Origin: CAZBMJ01 sp964493205
GTDB lineage: Bacteria; Myxococcota; UBA727; JABDBI01
Direction of reading: 5' to 3'
NCBI GenBank assembly: GCA_964493205.1
Contig: CAZBMJ010000031.1
Location: forward strand, 1-27,996
DNA length: 27,996 bases
The notes under the pieces are model-generated. The model saw only the letters and a program-made list of their open reading frames with translations. It was not told where the DNA came from and did no database searches. Shown here piece by piece: positions 20,196 to 26,933 of the stretch. Positions within the stretch are counted from its first letter, which is position 1. The number at the start of each line of letters is the position of its first letter. A program made the position numbers and the translations under genes.

Positions 20196-20946
20196 ACTTT
20201 TTGATTAAATCGTCAAGTTCAATGTAAAAATCTTCACTACGTGTAAGTAAAACACCAACATTATTCAAAATAGAGTTAATAGTTTGATCAAATTGTTGGT
20301 GTCCTGACTGTGGTTGACTTAGCCCTATTTTTGGAGCCAAAAGTTTTTCTAAAACAGGCGATAAAGCAGGCGCAAGCATACCTATTAATTGTTGATTACC
20401 CTCACGTTTTTTGTCATCACTTTTGATCTCAATTTCTAACTTGAAATTTTCACGTGATAACTGTTCATTTTCCTTTTTCAGCGTTTTATTTTCGGTTTCT
20501 AACTCTTTTACCTTGGCTTCCATTTTTGGATAATCCATGTATCTATAAGACACATCAGCACCCATTAAACCAGCCATATTTAAACCTTGTGGCATTTGTG
20601 ATAAACTATTTGTTTGTGTTGGTAAAGTTTTAGAACTATAGTCAAACTCTAGTTTTGTTTGTGTTGGTGGTGACACTTGTTCTAATTCTTCAACTAAAAC
20701 AACTTCATATGAATCGCCAGCACTTTTGGTAACACTTCCGTTAGATCTTCTAGGATAAACAATGATTTCTTTTGTGCCATTGTTTTTAATTTCATTTATT
20801 AAATTATCAAAAGTTTGAAAATTCTCTAAAACATAATAATAATCAAAGTCTCTATGTATAGGTCTTTTGAATTTTTTATCATAAATAGTTAATCTATGAT
20901 ATTTGTCTTTTTTAAGTTTCTCAAAATCTTGATAAAGTTGATTCAT
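20179..20946 (-). CDS. Coiled-coil late protein, possible scaffold or assembly factor
   Basis: 255 aa from the ATG at 20946, which overlaps the upstream stop (TAATG); an ATG three codons upstream also exists. Residues 1-95 are a mixed domain (KDKYHRLTIYDKKFKRPIHR; NNGTKEIIVYPRRSNG). A Pro/Gln/Ser-rich linker follows, then a strong coiled coil at about 140-180 (KMEAKVKELETENKTLKKEN, EQLSRENFKLEIEIKS), then a hydrophobic MLAPALSPVLEKLLAPK segment and the helix DDLIKKYGKNN. No family is recognised. Coiled-coil proteins next to capsid genes are often scaffolds, which is a guess here. Confidence 0.6.
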   Translation of the reverse strand: MNQLYQDFEKLKKDKYHRLTIYDKKFKRPIHRDFDYYYVLENFQTFDNLINEIKNNGTKEIIVYPRRSNGSVTKSAGDSYEVVLVEELEQVSPPTQTKLEFDYSSKTLPTQTNSLSQMPQGLNMAGLMGADVSYRYMDYPKMEAKVKELETENKTLKKENEQLSRENFKLEIEIKSDDKKREGNQQLIGMLAPALSPVLEKLLAPKIGLSQPQSGHQQFDQTINSILNNVGVLLTRSEDFYIELDDLIKKYGKNN

Positions 20947-21179
20947 TATTTCCAAATTTCTAAAGTTACACTTTCAACATTTTTTGCACTAATTTTAACA
21001 TTGAAGCAATCCCCAAAACACTCAAAAGTTTTAGAGTTGGTTATTTCAAAGTCAACATTATCAACAGTAACAGTTACCGGAAGGCTTGGATTATTGAAAA
21101 TAATTAATTTTCTAATAGATGTATATTCTCTATCAAAATCAGTTGAAAAATTGACAATTGAAAGTTTAGCAGCTGGCAT
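20946..21179 (-). CDS. Small beta-rich late protein
   Basis: 77 aa, MPAAKLSIVNFSTDFDREYT onward. Alternating strands (RKLIIFNNPSLPVTVTVDNV; FNVKISAKNVESVTLEIW) suggest a small beta sandwich. Two Cys lie close together in FECFGDCFN. It overlaps the 129-aa gene upstream by 14 bp and the 255-aa gene downstream by one base. Similar in style to its upstream neighbour; they may act together as minor capsid or spike parts. Not recognised. Confidence 0.6.
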   Translation of the reverse strand: MPAAKLSIVNFSTDFDREYTSIRKLIIFNNPSLPVTVTVDNVDFEITNSKTFECFGDCFNVKISAKNVESVTLEIWK

Positions 21180-21555
21180 TTTTTAGAGGTTTTTTATAAA
21201 TCAATAAAACATCAACAAAAACCTCGTCTGCATCAGAAAAAAAACTTGACACAAATAAATCTAAATCAATTACTTGTCCACCTCTAAAATTAACAGGAAC
21301 GTAAGAGTCAGGGTAAGATGCCTCTCTGTTTCTTAAATGTTCCACTGGTTGAATCTTTACAACTTCTTCGCTTGATTGGTCTTTAATTCTTAAAGACAAA
21401 TGATTTTTAAGTTCAGTATCATTTTTTGATGGTGTTACATAAACGCTAATTCCAACAACATCACCTAGAGCAATATTTTTACTGGTGTTAAAATTATTGT
21501 TACTCCCTAGAAATTCAACATGCACTCTAATAACTTCTTTTACTTCTGTTTCCAT
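21166..21555 (-). CDS. Beta-rich late protein next to the capsid candidate
   Basis: 129 aa. Nearly all predicted strands: VKEVIRVHVEFLGSNNNFNT, IALGDVVGISVYVTPSKND, QVIDLDLFVSSFFSDADEVF and VDVLLIYKKPL. No membrane segment, signal or family motif. The first gene after the hairpin at 21570-21604, so it is made at a lower level than the 205-aa protein if that hairpin ends part of the transcripts. A jelly-roll-like minor capsid or penton protein is possible from size and strand content; unproven. Confidence 0.58.
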   Translation of the reverse strand: METEVKEVIRVHVEFLGSNNNFNTSKNIALGDVVGISVYVTPSKNDTELKNHLSLRIKDQSSEEVVKIQPVEHLRNREASYPDSYVPVNFRGGQVIDLDLFVSSFFSDADEVFVDVLLIYKKPLKNASC

Positions 21556-21569
21556 TTTTTAGATGTTAA

Positions 21570-21604
21570 AAAAGCCCTTATCTATAATAAGGCTAAGGGC
21601 TTTT
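21570..21604 (-). terminator. Hairpin after the capsid candidate, partial terminator
   Basis: AAAAGCCCTTA and TAAGGGCTTTT form an 11-bp stem with a 13-base loop and T/A runs on both sides. It lies 20 bp after the 205-aa gene, within a run of same-direction genes, so it likely lets only some transcripts pass. Confidence 0.78.
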
Positions 21605-21623
21605 AGTTAATAATTTAATTTAA

Positions 21624-22241
21624 TTAACATTTTTTAGTGGATGAACCATAAATTTGGACATATTCAACACCGCCTAACTCAACTCTATAAGATTCTGTAG
21701 ATCCAAAAGCAGCAGATCCATTAAATTTTATTTCAAAAGGCACTTTTTGTCTAATTTTGAAAGGAATGTCTAACACTAACCATTTTTCGTCTGATGTAGA
21801 TCCCTCATACAGTTCTCTAGCCCCTACGCAAAAAGCTTCTTGATCTTGAGTTATTTTAATTTGCGTATTCTTAATACTTCCTGGCAAAGCAGTTGATGAT
21901 CCTAAAGCTATATTACTATAATCAGCAGATACAACTGAAGCATCATCAGCAGCCGTAGCGTATAATAATCTGGCCTTAGTAACAAGAAAGTCATTGTCTA
22001 ACATATCATTAGTAAATGTTTTTTCACCATTCTTTTTAGCTGTGCTACTATCAACGATGTTGCCATTGTCAAAATTTACAGCGCGCTTAGAAATAAAATG
22101 AGTAACTTGTTTGGCTTGAAATTTATCATCTGTAGTTCCATTATCTTTTCTAAAAAACTCTGCAACTGAACGTCCTGTAGGTATTTTTTCTGCTGCAAAT
22201 GCTAATAATAACATTACTTGTAATTGGATTGATTTTAACAT
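21624..22241 (-). CDS. Candidate major capsid protein
   Basis: 205 aa. The N-terminal arm LKSIQLQVMLLLAFAAEKIP is hydrophobic, followed by strand-rich sequence typical of a jelly roll: QVTHFISKRAVNFDNGNIVD, DFLVTKARLLYATAADDASV, IKNTQIKITQDQEAFCVGAR, KWLVLDIPFKIRQKVPFEIK, and a final strand ending VEYVQIYGS. It is the only late gene with generous noncoding space before it (61 bp) and a terminator-like hairpin right after it, as expected for a gene made in excess. Composition is Ala/Ser/Thr-rich, like coat proteins. No sequence family is recognised, so the call rests on context and strand pattern; a fold prediction would settle it. Confidence 0.5.
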   Translation of the reverse strand: MLKSIQLQVMLLLAFAAEKIPTGRSVAEFFRKDNGTTDDKFQAKQVTHFISKRAVNFDNGNIVDSSTAKKNGEKTFTNDMLDNDFLVTKARLLYATAADDASVVSADYSNIALGSSTALPGSIKNTQIKITQDQEAFCVGARELYEGSTSDEKWLVLDIPFKIRQKVPFEIKFNGSAAFGSTESYRVELGGVEYVQIYGSSTKKC

Positions 22242-22302
22242 GATTTTAATTGTTTTAATTATTAATGATTTGATTTAAATTTGTTTTTAATTTTTACTTT
22301 GC

Positions 22303-22785
22303 TTAAATAGCAATGTCAAATATTTCTTGAGTGTTTTCGTTATCTAAAGATTTTGAATAATCCAGCCTTGGTGCGGTTGAGGGATAATTTAAAACAGGTG
22401 TAGGATAAGCAATGTTTAAATGTTGGTTTTCACAGGCACATCCCAACCCTAATGCAATACGCATTTTTGAATTGGATACGTTTTTGTCTGAAGCAAAATT
22501 TTTAATAGCATCAAGTCCTTTGTTTATTGCCATACCTGCAAAAACACCTTTTAAAGATTGACCAGTTACATCTTTACCATCTACTGAAGCCATAGCAACA
22601 ACAGATAAAGCCACCACGCCTAAATTAATATATAAGCGCTTGTTGTTAGTTGTTTCAACGTTATCAGTCATTGTATTGTCAATAATAGCATCTACAACAA
22701 CATTAGACAACATGCCACCAACTAATGCACCACCAACAGTTGCGCCAGCGGAAACAATTTGATTTTGATTTGGTTTTTTGAACAT
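22303..22785 (-). CDS. Two-segment membrane protein of the late operon
   Basis: 160 aa from the ATG at 22785 (MFKKPNQNQIVSAGATVGGA); an upstream ATG would run into the previous gene. Two hydrophobic segments are seen: IVSAGATVGGALVGGMLSNV (about 10-33) with glycine zippers, and LYINLGVVALSVVAMASV (about 51-68). A third, milder stretch is VFAGMAINKGLDAI. The C-terminus is Pro/Tyr-rich (YPTPVLNYPSTAPRLDYSKS). Glycine-zipper membrane proteins are typical of phage internal membranes and of pore formers. Located just before the capsid candidate. Not recognised. Confidence 0.62.
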   Translation of the reverse strand: MFKKPNQNQIVSAGATVGGALVGGMLSNVVVDAIIDNTMTDNVETTNNKRLYINLGVVALSVVAMASVDGKDVTGQSLKGVFAGMAINKGLDAIKNFASDKNVSNSKMRIALGLGCACENQHLNIAYPTPVLNYPSTAPRLDYSKSLDNENTQEIFDIAI

Positions 22786-22795
22786 TTTAATTAAT

Positions 22796-23704
22796 TTATT
22801 TAAAAGATTTGTATAATTTATTTGCAAAATAAACGCCTGCAATAGCGGTTAATAAAGACACAATTGGGCGTTTTCTAAAATTTAGCAACCCAAATAATTC
22901 AGTTTTTTCGTTTGAAACATTTGAATTAGATAGATTAATGATTGGTTTTTCTTGTCCTGTTGGTTTTGCAGGCGTGGTTGGTTTTGGTATTTCTACCGTG
23001 CTTGATTGATTGTTTGCTAGTTGAACAACTGGTCCTCTAGGCGTGTCTATAACAACTGTATCTAACTTTAAAAAATACTCGTTAAAGTTTGCAGTAAAAG
23101 CGGTTGTAGCTGTTAAATAAACATTACCAAATGATATGTTATTGCCAGCCTTAAAGGACTCCGACCTACTTTGTGATAATGTGTTTTCATCAATATTAAA
23201 AATTGCTTTTAACTTTTCAGATAATTCTTTCATAAAAATATCTACAACTTCAATTTTTGCTAAGATGGCATTGCTTGATAAACCTTGAATTTCATTAGTT
23301 AAATGATAGTTTTTATATAAATTATATGATTTAACTAGGTTGTTGTATTCTTGCAACTGTGCAACATAAGACCTTGCGTTTGATATGTTTTGAAAAACAC
23401 TTTCAACATATAAAAGAAAAGGTTTTACATAATGTTCTATGTAAACTTTTAATATAACATCTTCGCCAGCTGTTGGCTCCCATTCTTTGGGTATGCTTGA
23501 AGCGTTGTTCCAATTGGAACGCAATTGAGTTGAACGCCATTGAAATTCAGAATTATCATATTTATCAATAACACTTAAAATTTCCTTTGCTATAATGCTA
23601 CCAAATGGAATAAAATTACTAGCAAATTTTATTGCACCTCTTAGCCAATCTCTCCAACCATTTAAGCCTTGCGGACTATTTAAAGCGTAATGTTTTAATT
23701 TCAT
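22796..23704 (-). CDS. Large helical late protein with C-terminal membrane tail
   Basis: 302 aa from the ATG at 23704 (MKLKHYALNSPQGLNGWRDW), two bases from the previous stop; an earlier ATG lies within the previous gene. The N-terminal half is helical with an amphipathic stretch FASNFIPFGSIIAKEILSVI. A beta part follows (NISFGNVYLTATTAFTANFN), then a Pro/Thr linker (EIPKPTTPAKPTGQEKP), then NEKTELFGLLNFRKRPIVSL leading into the membrane helix LLTAIAGVYFANKLYKSF. The KT-x-LFG element before the tail recurs in the upstream 506-aa protein. Probable virion protein spanning or touching a membrane. Confidence 0.62.
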   Translation of the reverse strand: MKLKHYALNSPQGLNGWRDWLRGAIKFASNFIPFGSIIAKEILSVIDKYDNSEFQWRSTQLRSNWNNASSIPKEWEPTAGEDVILKVYIEHYVKPFLLYVESVFQNISNARSYVAQLQEYNNLVKSYNLYKNYHLTNEIQGLSSNAILAKIEVVDIFMKELSEKLKAIFNIDENTLSQSRSESFKAGNNISFGNVYLTATTAFTANFNEYFLKLDTVVIDTPRGPVVQLANNQSSTVEIPKPTTPAKPTGQEKPIINLSNSNVSNEKTELFGLLNFRKRPIVSLLTAIAGVYFANKLYKSFK

Positions 23705-23705
23705 A

Positions 23706-25226
23706 TTATTTAGTGTTTTTGTCACTAGGTTTGAACCCATAAAATAGAACCCCTAAAATTAAACCACCTAAAATTAAATTGTTTGCGCCAAAAAGATTTG
23801 TTTTACCTGTTGTACCACCTGAATAGTTTGGATTTTGTGGGTTATTAAAATCAATTGTTGAGCCACCGCCTGAATTATTATAACCGCCACTCACAATAGG
23901 TAAAAGCGTTTTAAATGAATCAATAATATCTATAACTGAAGTTGTATTGCCTTTCAAAACATTTACAACAGGTGCAGTAAATTCTAATAAAGGAATATTT
24001 GTAACGCCCTGCTTTAATGTGTATTTGTGTGGTACAAAAGCACCAATATTAGGTCTGTAATATTGACAATCGTTAGGACCGCAACAGGTTTCGCCAACTG
24101 GTACATTTCTACAATTATTAAAATCTATTTGAACGCTAGGTAATAGAGTAATATCAAAATAAGTATCTAAATATGGCTGAAGAACTTGATTGTTAAATCT
24201 TCTTATTAATACATCTTCTGCATGCTTATATGCAACTACTAAATTAGCCTTTGTACACTCTGAACTCCAAGATTTATGGTGTCTATAGCCATAAATTGTA
24301 CTGAAAACATTATACATATCTATCCATGCCTTGTTTCGAGCTTCGCCAACTGGATTATAATCAGCCGAGAAAGGACGTGGCGAGTTTAAATGTATAGCAA
24401 CGGCCTCATTAATTCTTTCTATAACAAGTCTTAAAAAATCTGCCTGTTGACTCAAATTTCTTTGTAATACATCATCACCGAAAGCGTTGGTGTTGCAACT
24501 AAATGCTTTCCAAAATCCAACTTTAGAGATAGCATTTTTGATATTCTCAATTTGTGGTCCAAATTTTTTAAATATATCTTTAAATATATCTTTTAATTGA
24601 CTTTTAATTTGGTCGCTGACTGCTAGTGCAGTTGCTGGATCAACACCCAAACCACCATAATAACCTAAGCCACTAACGTTAATCTGAAAATCATCTTTGG
24701 TAATATATGCCACTTCGTCCATAGTTGGAAGCGTTCCGTCGATAACATAGTAACCTTTACTTATATCTTTGTTTTGTTGATCGTTGTAAACAATAACGTA
24801 AACATGAGTAAACTGTTCAGGAATAAATGTCGGTTGCTTTACACGTCTAAACGCATGAGATAAACCTAAATTTGATAAAATTATTGATGCGGAAATAGAA
24901 AAACTTTTGCAGTCAATACCTGTTTCTCTCTCTGCCCATGAGCAAGATAATGAACGTAATATTTGGTCGCTTTCATCAACTTTGTATTGGAAATTATTAT
25001 ACAAAAAGTTATGAATACTCGCACAGGTTTCGGCTAATGTTTTTTGTTGTAATACAGTTGAAAGTTTTGAACCTTGATAAACATTGTTATAGACAACGTC
25101 TGCCATTTTCATTAATGAATAACCCGTATCTCCTGAGCCTATATAATTTGGGTTGCAACCTGATTTAGGAATATATTTTTGGAATACACTTTTAGGAATT
25201 AAAGGACGATACAAATGGTTATTCAT
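23706..25226 (-). CDS. Transglutaminase-like cysteine protein with C-terminal membrane tail, first late gene
   Basis: 506 aa. Residues about 60-170 form a transglutaminase/NlpC-like papain fold with a complete triad: Cys106 in GIDCKSFS, His141 in FTHVYVIV and Asp163 in YVIDGTL. Such domains act as peptidases, amidases or cross-linkers. Residues 240-390 are helical with a Cys-rich stretch (CRNVPVGETCCGPNDCQYYR, four Cys within about 16 residues), perhaps metal-binding. A Gly/Ser/Asn linker leads to KTNLFGANNLILGGLILGVL, a membrane tail. It heads the late operon, 282 bp from the cassette array. It may mature or cross-link the virion or cut peptidoglycan cross-links. Confidence 0.75.
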   Translation of the reverse strand: MNNHLYRPLIPKSVFQKYIPKSGCNPNYIGSGDTGYSLMKMADVVYNNVYQGSKLSTVLQQKTLAETCASIHNFLYNNFQYKVDESDQILRSLSCSWAERETGIDCKSFSISASIILSNLGLSHAFRRVKQPTFIPEQFTHVYVIVYNDQQNKDISKGYYVIDGTLPTMDEVAYITKDDFQINVSGLGYYGGLGVDPATALAVSDQIKSQLKDIFKDIFKKFGPQIENIKNAISKVGFWKAFSCNTNAFGDDVLQRNLSQQADFLRLVIERINEAVAIHLNSPRPFSADYNPVGEARNKAWIDMYNVFSTIYGYRHHKSWSSECTKANLVVAYKHAEDVLIRRFNNQVLQPYLDTYFDITLLPSVQIDFNNCRNVPVGETCCGPNDCQYYRPNIGAFVPHKYTLKQGVTNIPLLEFTAPVVNVLKGNTTSVIDIIDSFKTLLPIVSGGYNNSGGGSTIDFNNPQNPNYSGGTTGKTNLFGANNLILGGLILGVLFYGFKPSDKNTK

Positions 25227-25508
25227 TACTATCTCTAAATTTATTTACGGCAAAGTTGAAAAGGCTTTGCATAAAAACAATTTAGTTAGTGGGGTATTGC
25301 AAAGTATTTGCGGGTTTAGTTATATATAACTTAGTTTAGTTGTATTTGGCAGGATTTAGTGGAATAAAATAAGTGTTTTATATTGATAATCAACAAAATT
25401 ATTACCAACACTACATACCTGAAAGCAGAGGTTTATTACTTTGTTGCGAATATTATCAAATAAACTTAGATGTGTCATAAAATACTCACCTAGCACGTAT
25501 GCTCAACA
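25227..25508 (-). promoter_or_regulatory. Late-operon control region
   Basis: No gene is seen in these 282 bp. TTTAGTTA (25314), TTTAGTTG (25334) and TTTAGTGG (25354) are spaced exactly 20 bp apart, with a further TTTAGTTA at 25280. The perfect palindrome AGTTATATATAACT lies at 25317-25330. One minus-strand TAATTTTG (25401-25394) fits the -7 consensus but lacks a well-placed TTG, as expected for an activator-dependent late promoter. Confidence 0.45.
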
Positions 25509-25865
25509 TTATATACTATGCTGTGAACCCTCAAGTGTAACATGTTTTTCATTCAAACAATTTTCAATACTTACTTTTAAAAATTGACTGCCACTAATAG
25601 AAATTTCTAAAGTATCTCTATTTATGAGTCTTGACATTTTTGAAAAATATACCTCATTTTCTCTGTACTGATAATTTTCTTTTGAACAAACGCACTTTTG
25701 AAAACTTATTAGATGGACTACAATTTGCTGTTCTGTTCCTTCTTTTTTTATTGCAAAGGTTCCGTTTGGTTTTGTAAATTGAAATTCAGGAGTTCCATAA
25801 ACTAATTTTGGTTTTTCGTGAAAATCGCAAGTTTGTAAAGTCATTGCCCTATATATAACATTCAT
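25509..25865 (-). CDS. Hypothetical protein, cassette-borne
   Basis: 118 aa (an internal ATG at residue 8 is possible). It is beta-rich with short strands (PKLVYGTPEFQFTKPNGTFA; QQIVVHLISFQKCVCSKENY; DTLEISISGSQFLKVSIENC) and five Cys, with no signal or membrane segment. No family is recognised. It adjoins attC-like site A (25887-26014), 22 bp from its start, and is the last unit of the array before the late control region. No attC-like site is seen on its left side, so its cassette may be fused to the phage backbone. Confidence 0.6.
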   Translation of the reverse strand: MNVIYRAMTLQTCDFHEKPKLVYGTPEFQFTKPNGTFAIKKEGTEQQIVVHLISFQKCVCSKENYQYRENEVYFSKMSRLINRDTLEISISGSQFLKVSIENCLNEKHVTLEGSQHSI

Positions 25866-25886
25866 AATTTAAATATTTTGTTAATT

Positions 25887-26014
25887 TATAACATTGGTTT
25901 AGCGAAAAAGCGGTTTTAGGCTTACTTTAATGTTGGTTTTGTATTTGTTTTGTTGGTTTTTAAGCCGAAAAATAAGGCTTAACTTTCCGCTTCATCGCTA
26001 AGCCAATAGTTATG
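25887..26014 (-). repeat. attC-like site A (128 bp)
   Basis: TATAACATTGGTTTAGCG plus AAAAAGCGG pairs with CCGCTTCATCGCTAAGCC plus AATAGTTATG: the stem is continuous except for one extra base next to the TAAC/GTTA boxes, one G-U type pair and two mismatches. A single extrahelical base beside the outer box is a known attC feature. The best-formed site in the array. Confidence 0.76.
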
Positions 26015-26105
26015 CTCCATTGCTCCATTTGTTCTCCGAATAAACTTTAGTGGAAGTAAAAATGAATTAAAACTTTTTGCCCACGCTCTATCAAATTTTT
26101 CAAAT

Positions 26106-26138
26106 TTGTAAAAGGTAAGGAAATTTTGCGTATATTTG
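26106..26138 (+). promoter_or_regulatory. Promoter inside the reversed cassette
   Basis: TTG at 26106-26108, 22 bp, then TATATTTG at 26131-26138, 30 bp before the ATG at 26169. It gives the rightward cassette gene its own expression, independent of leftward transcription. Confidence 0.58.
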
Positions 26139-26168
26139 CCACAATCTTTTTCACTAAAATATTTCATT

Positions 26169-26633
26169 ATGGCACAGAAACCATCAACAGGAAAATATCG
26201 GTTCAATACATTTGCAGATTTAACCGTAACAACACAATTTAATAGTGCAGGTATTCCTTTGAAATCTGTATTATACCATTTCAACAATGGAGATGTAATT
26301 GATGTGCAAAAAATGTTTTTCAATGATAAAGGTGAAGGTTGGGAAGCCCAAGTTTCAGCAATTACAGAACAAAACCGAACTGTTCCTTTTTCTATCCTCA
26401 CTAAAGTTGCTGATACTACTCCAGTAACTACTAACATCAGTAGAACCGAAAAGACATTTAGCGGAAGCACCGATGGTATGGTATTCGGTGGTGGGCAACC
26501 AAATAATAGTTCAACTAAACAAACTGCCAATCCAACTACTGCTAAAAGCATATTTACTCCTAAAAATATTGTCATTGGAGTTTTAGCTATTGGTGCTATT
26601 CTTGGCTTGTTGAAGTGGCAAAAAGTAATATAA
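26169..26633 (+). CDS. Membrane-tailed protein in a reversed cassette
   Basis: 154 aa from the ATG at 26169 (MAQKPSTGKYRFNTFADLTV); a TTG 11 codons upstream overlaps the promoter box and is rejected. The N-terminal 90 residues are a small beta domain (GIPLKSVLYHFNNGDVIDVQ; GEGWEAQVSAITEQNRTVPF). A Ser/Thr/Asn linker leads to KSIFTPKNIVIGVLAIGAIL and GLLKWQKVI, a C-terminal membrane tail. KSIFTPKNIVI is close to KSIFSTKNILI in the late 174-aa protein (16715-17239), so this cassette product probably goes to the same membrane. It is the only cassette gene on the plus strand, lying between sites A and B. Confidence 0.75.
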   Translation: MAQKPSTGKYRFNTFADLTVTTQFNSAGIPLKSVLYHFNNGDVIDVQKMFFNDKGEGWEAQVSAITEQNRTVPFSILTKVADTTPVTTNISRTEKTFSGSTDGMVFGGGQPNNSSTKQTANPTTAKSIFTPKNIVIGVLAIGAILGLLKWQKVI

Positions 26634-26713
26634 AAAAGCCCTCCTAAAAAAAGTTTTAATTCATTTTTACCGTTTTTCGTAGGAAGTTTATCGCTTGATA
26701 ATCCGCAACGAGA

Positions 26714-26858
26714 GCATAACACACGCTTTAACAAAACCAATAAAAAAGGCTTTGTCGGTAATTTTAAGTATGTGCTTCTATCAATCATTTTCGGTTTATT
26801 AAACATTTGTGCTTCTAATCTTTTTTATTGGCTTCGTAAAGCGTAATCCGTTATACGC
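26714..26858 (-). repeat. attC-like site B (145 bp)
   Basis: GCATAACACACGCTTTAACA plus AAACCAATAAAAAAG pairs with CTTTTTTATTGGCTTCGTAA plus AGCGTAATCCGTTATACGC. ACCAATAAAAAAG against CTTTTTTATTGGC and CGCTTTA against TAAAGCG form two stem blocks with a small interior loop, and the TAAC/GTTA boxes are paired outside. Confidence 0.74.
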
Positions 26859-26933
26859 AAGCACTACATTTCGTTTCCAATTGAGCATTTGTCGTATCAT
26901 TCTTTTTCTTTTCTTTTTTTTGCCACCGCACAT

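Noticed and set aside
22242..22302. Strong promoter directly before the capsid candidate
   Set aside because: No TAnnTTTG with a placed TTG on the minus strand; only AT-rich leader sequence is seen.
25979..26806. Leftward 275-codon frame
   Set aside because: It lies opposite the rightward 154-aa cassette gene, runs through stem arms of two attC-like sites, and has shadow-type composition. The rightward gene has a promoter and a sensible membrane tail.
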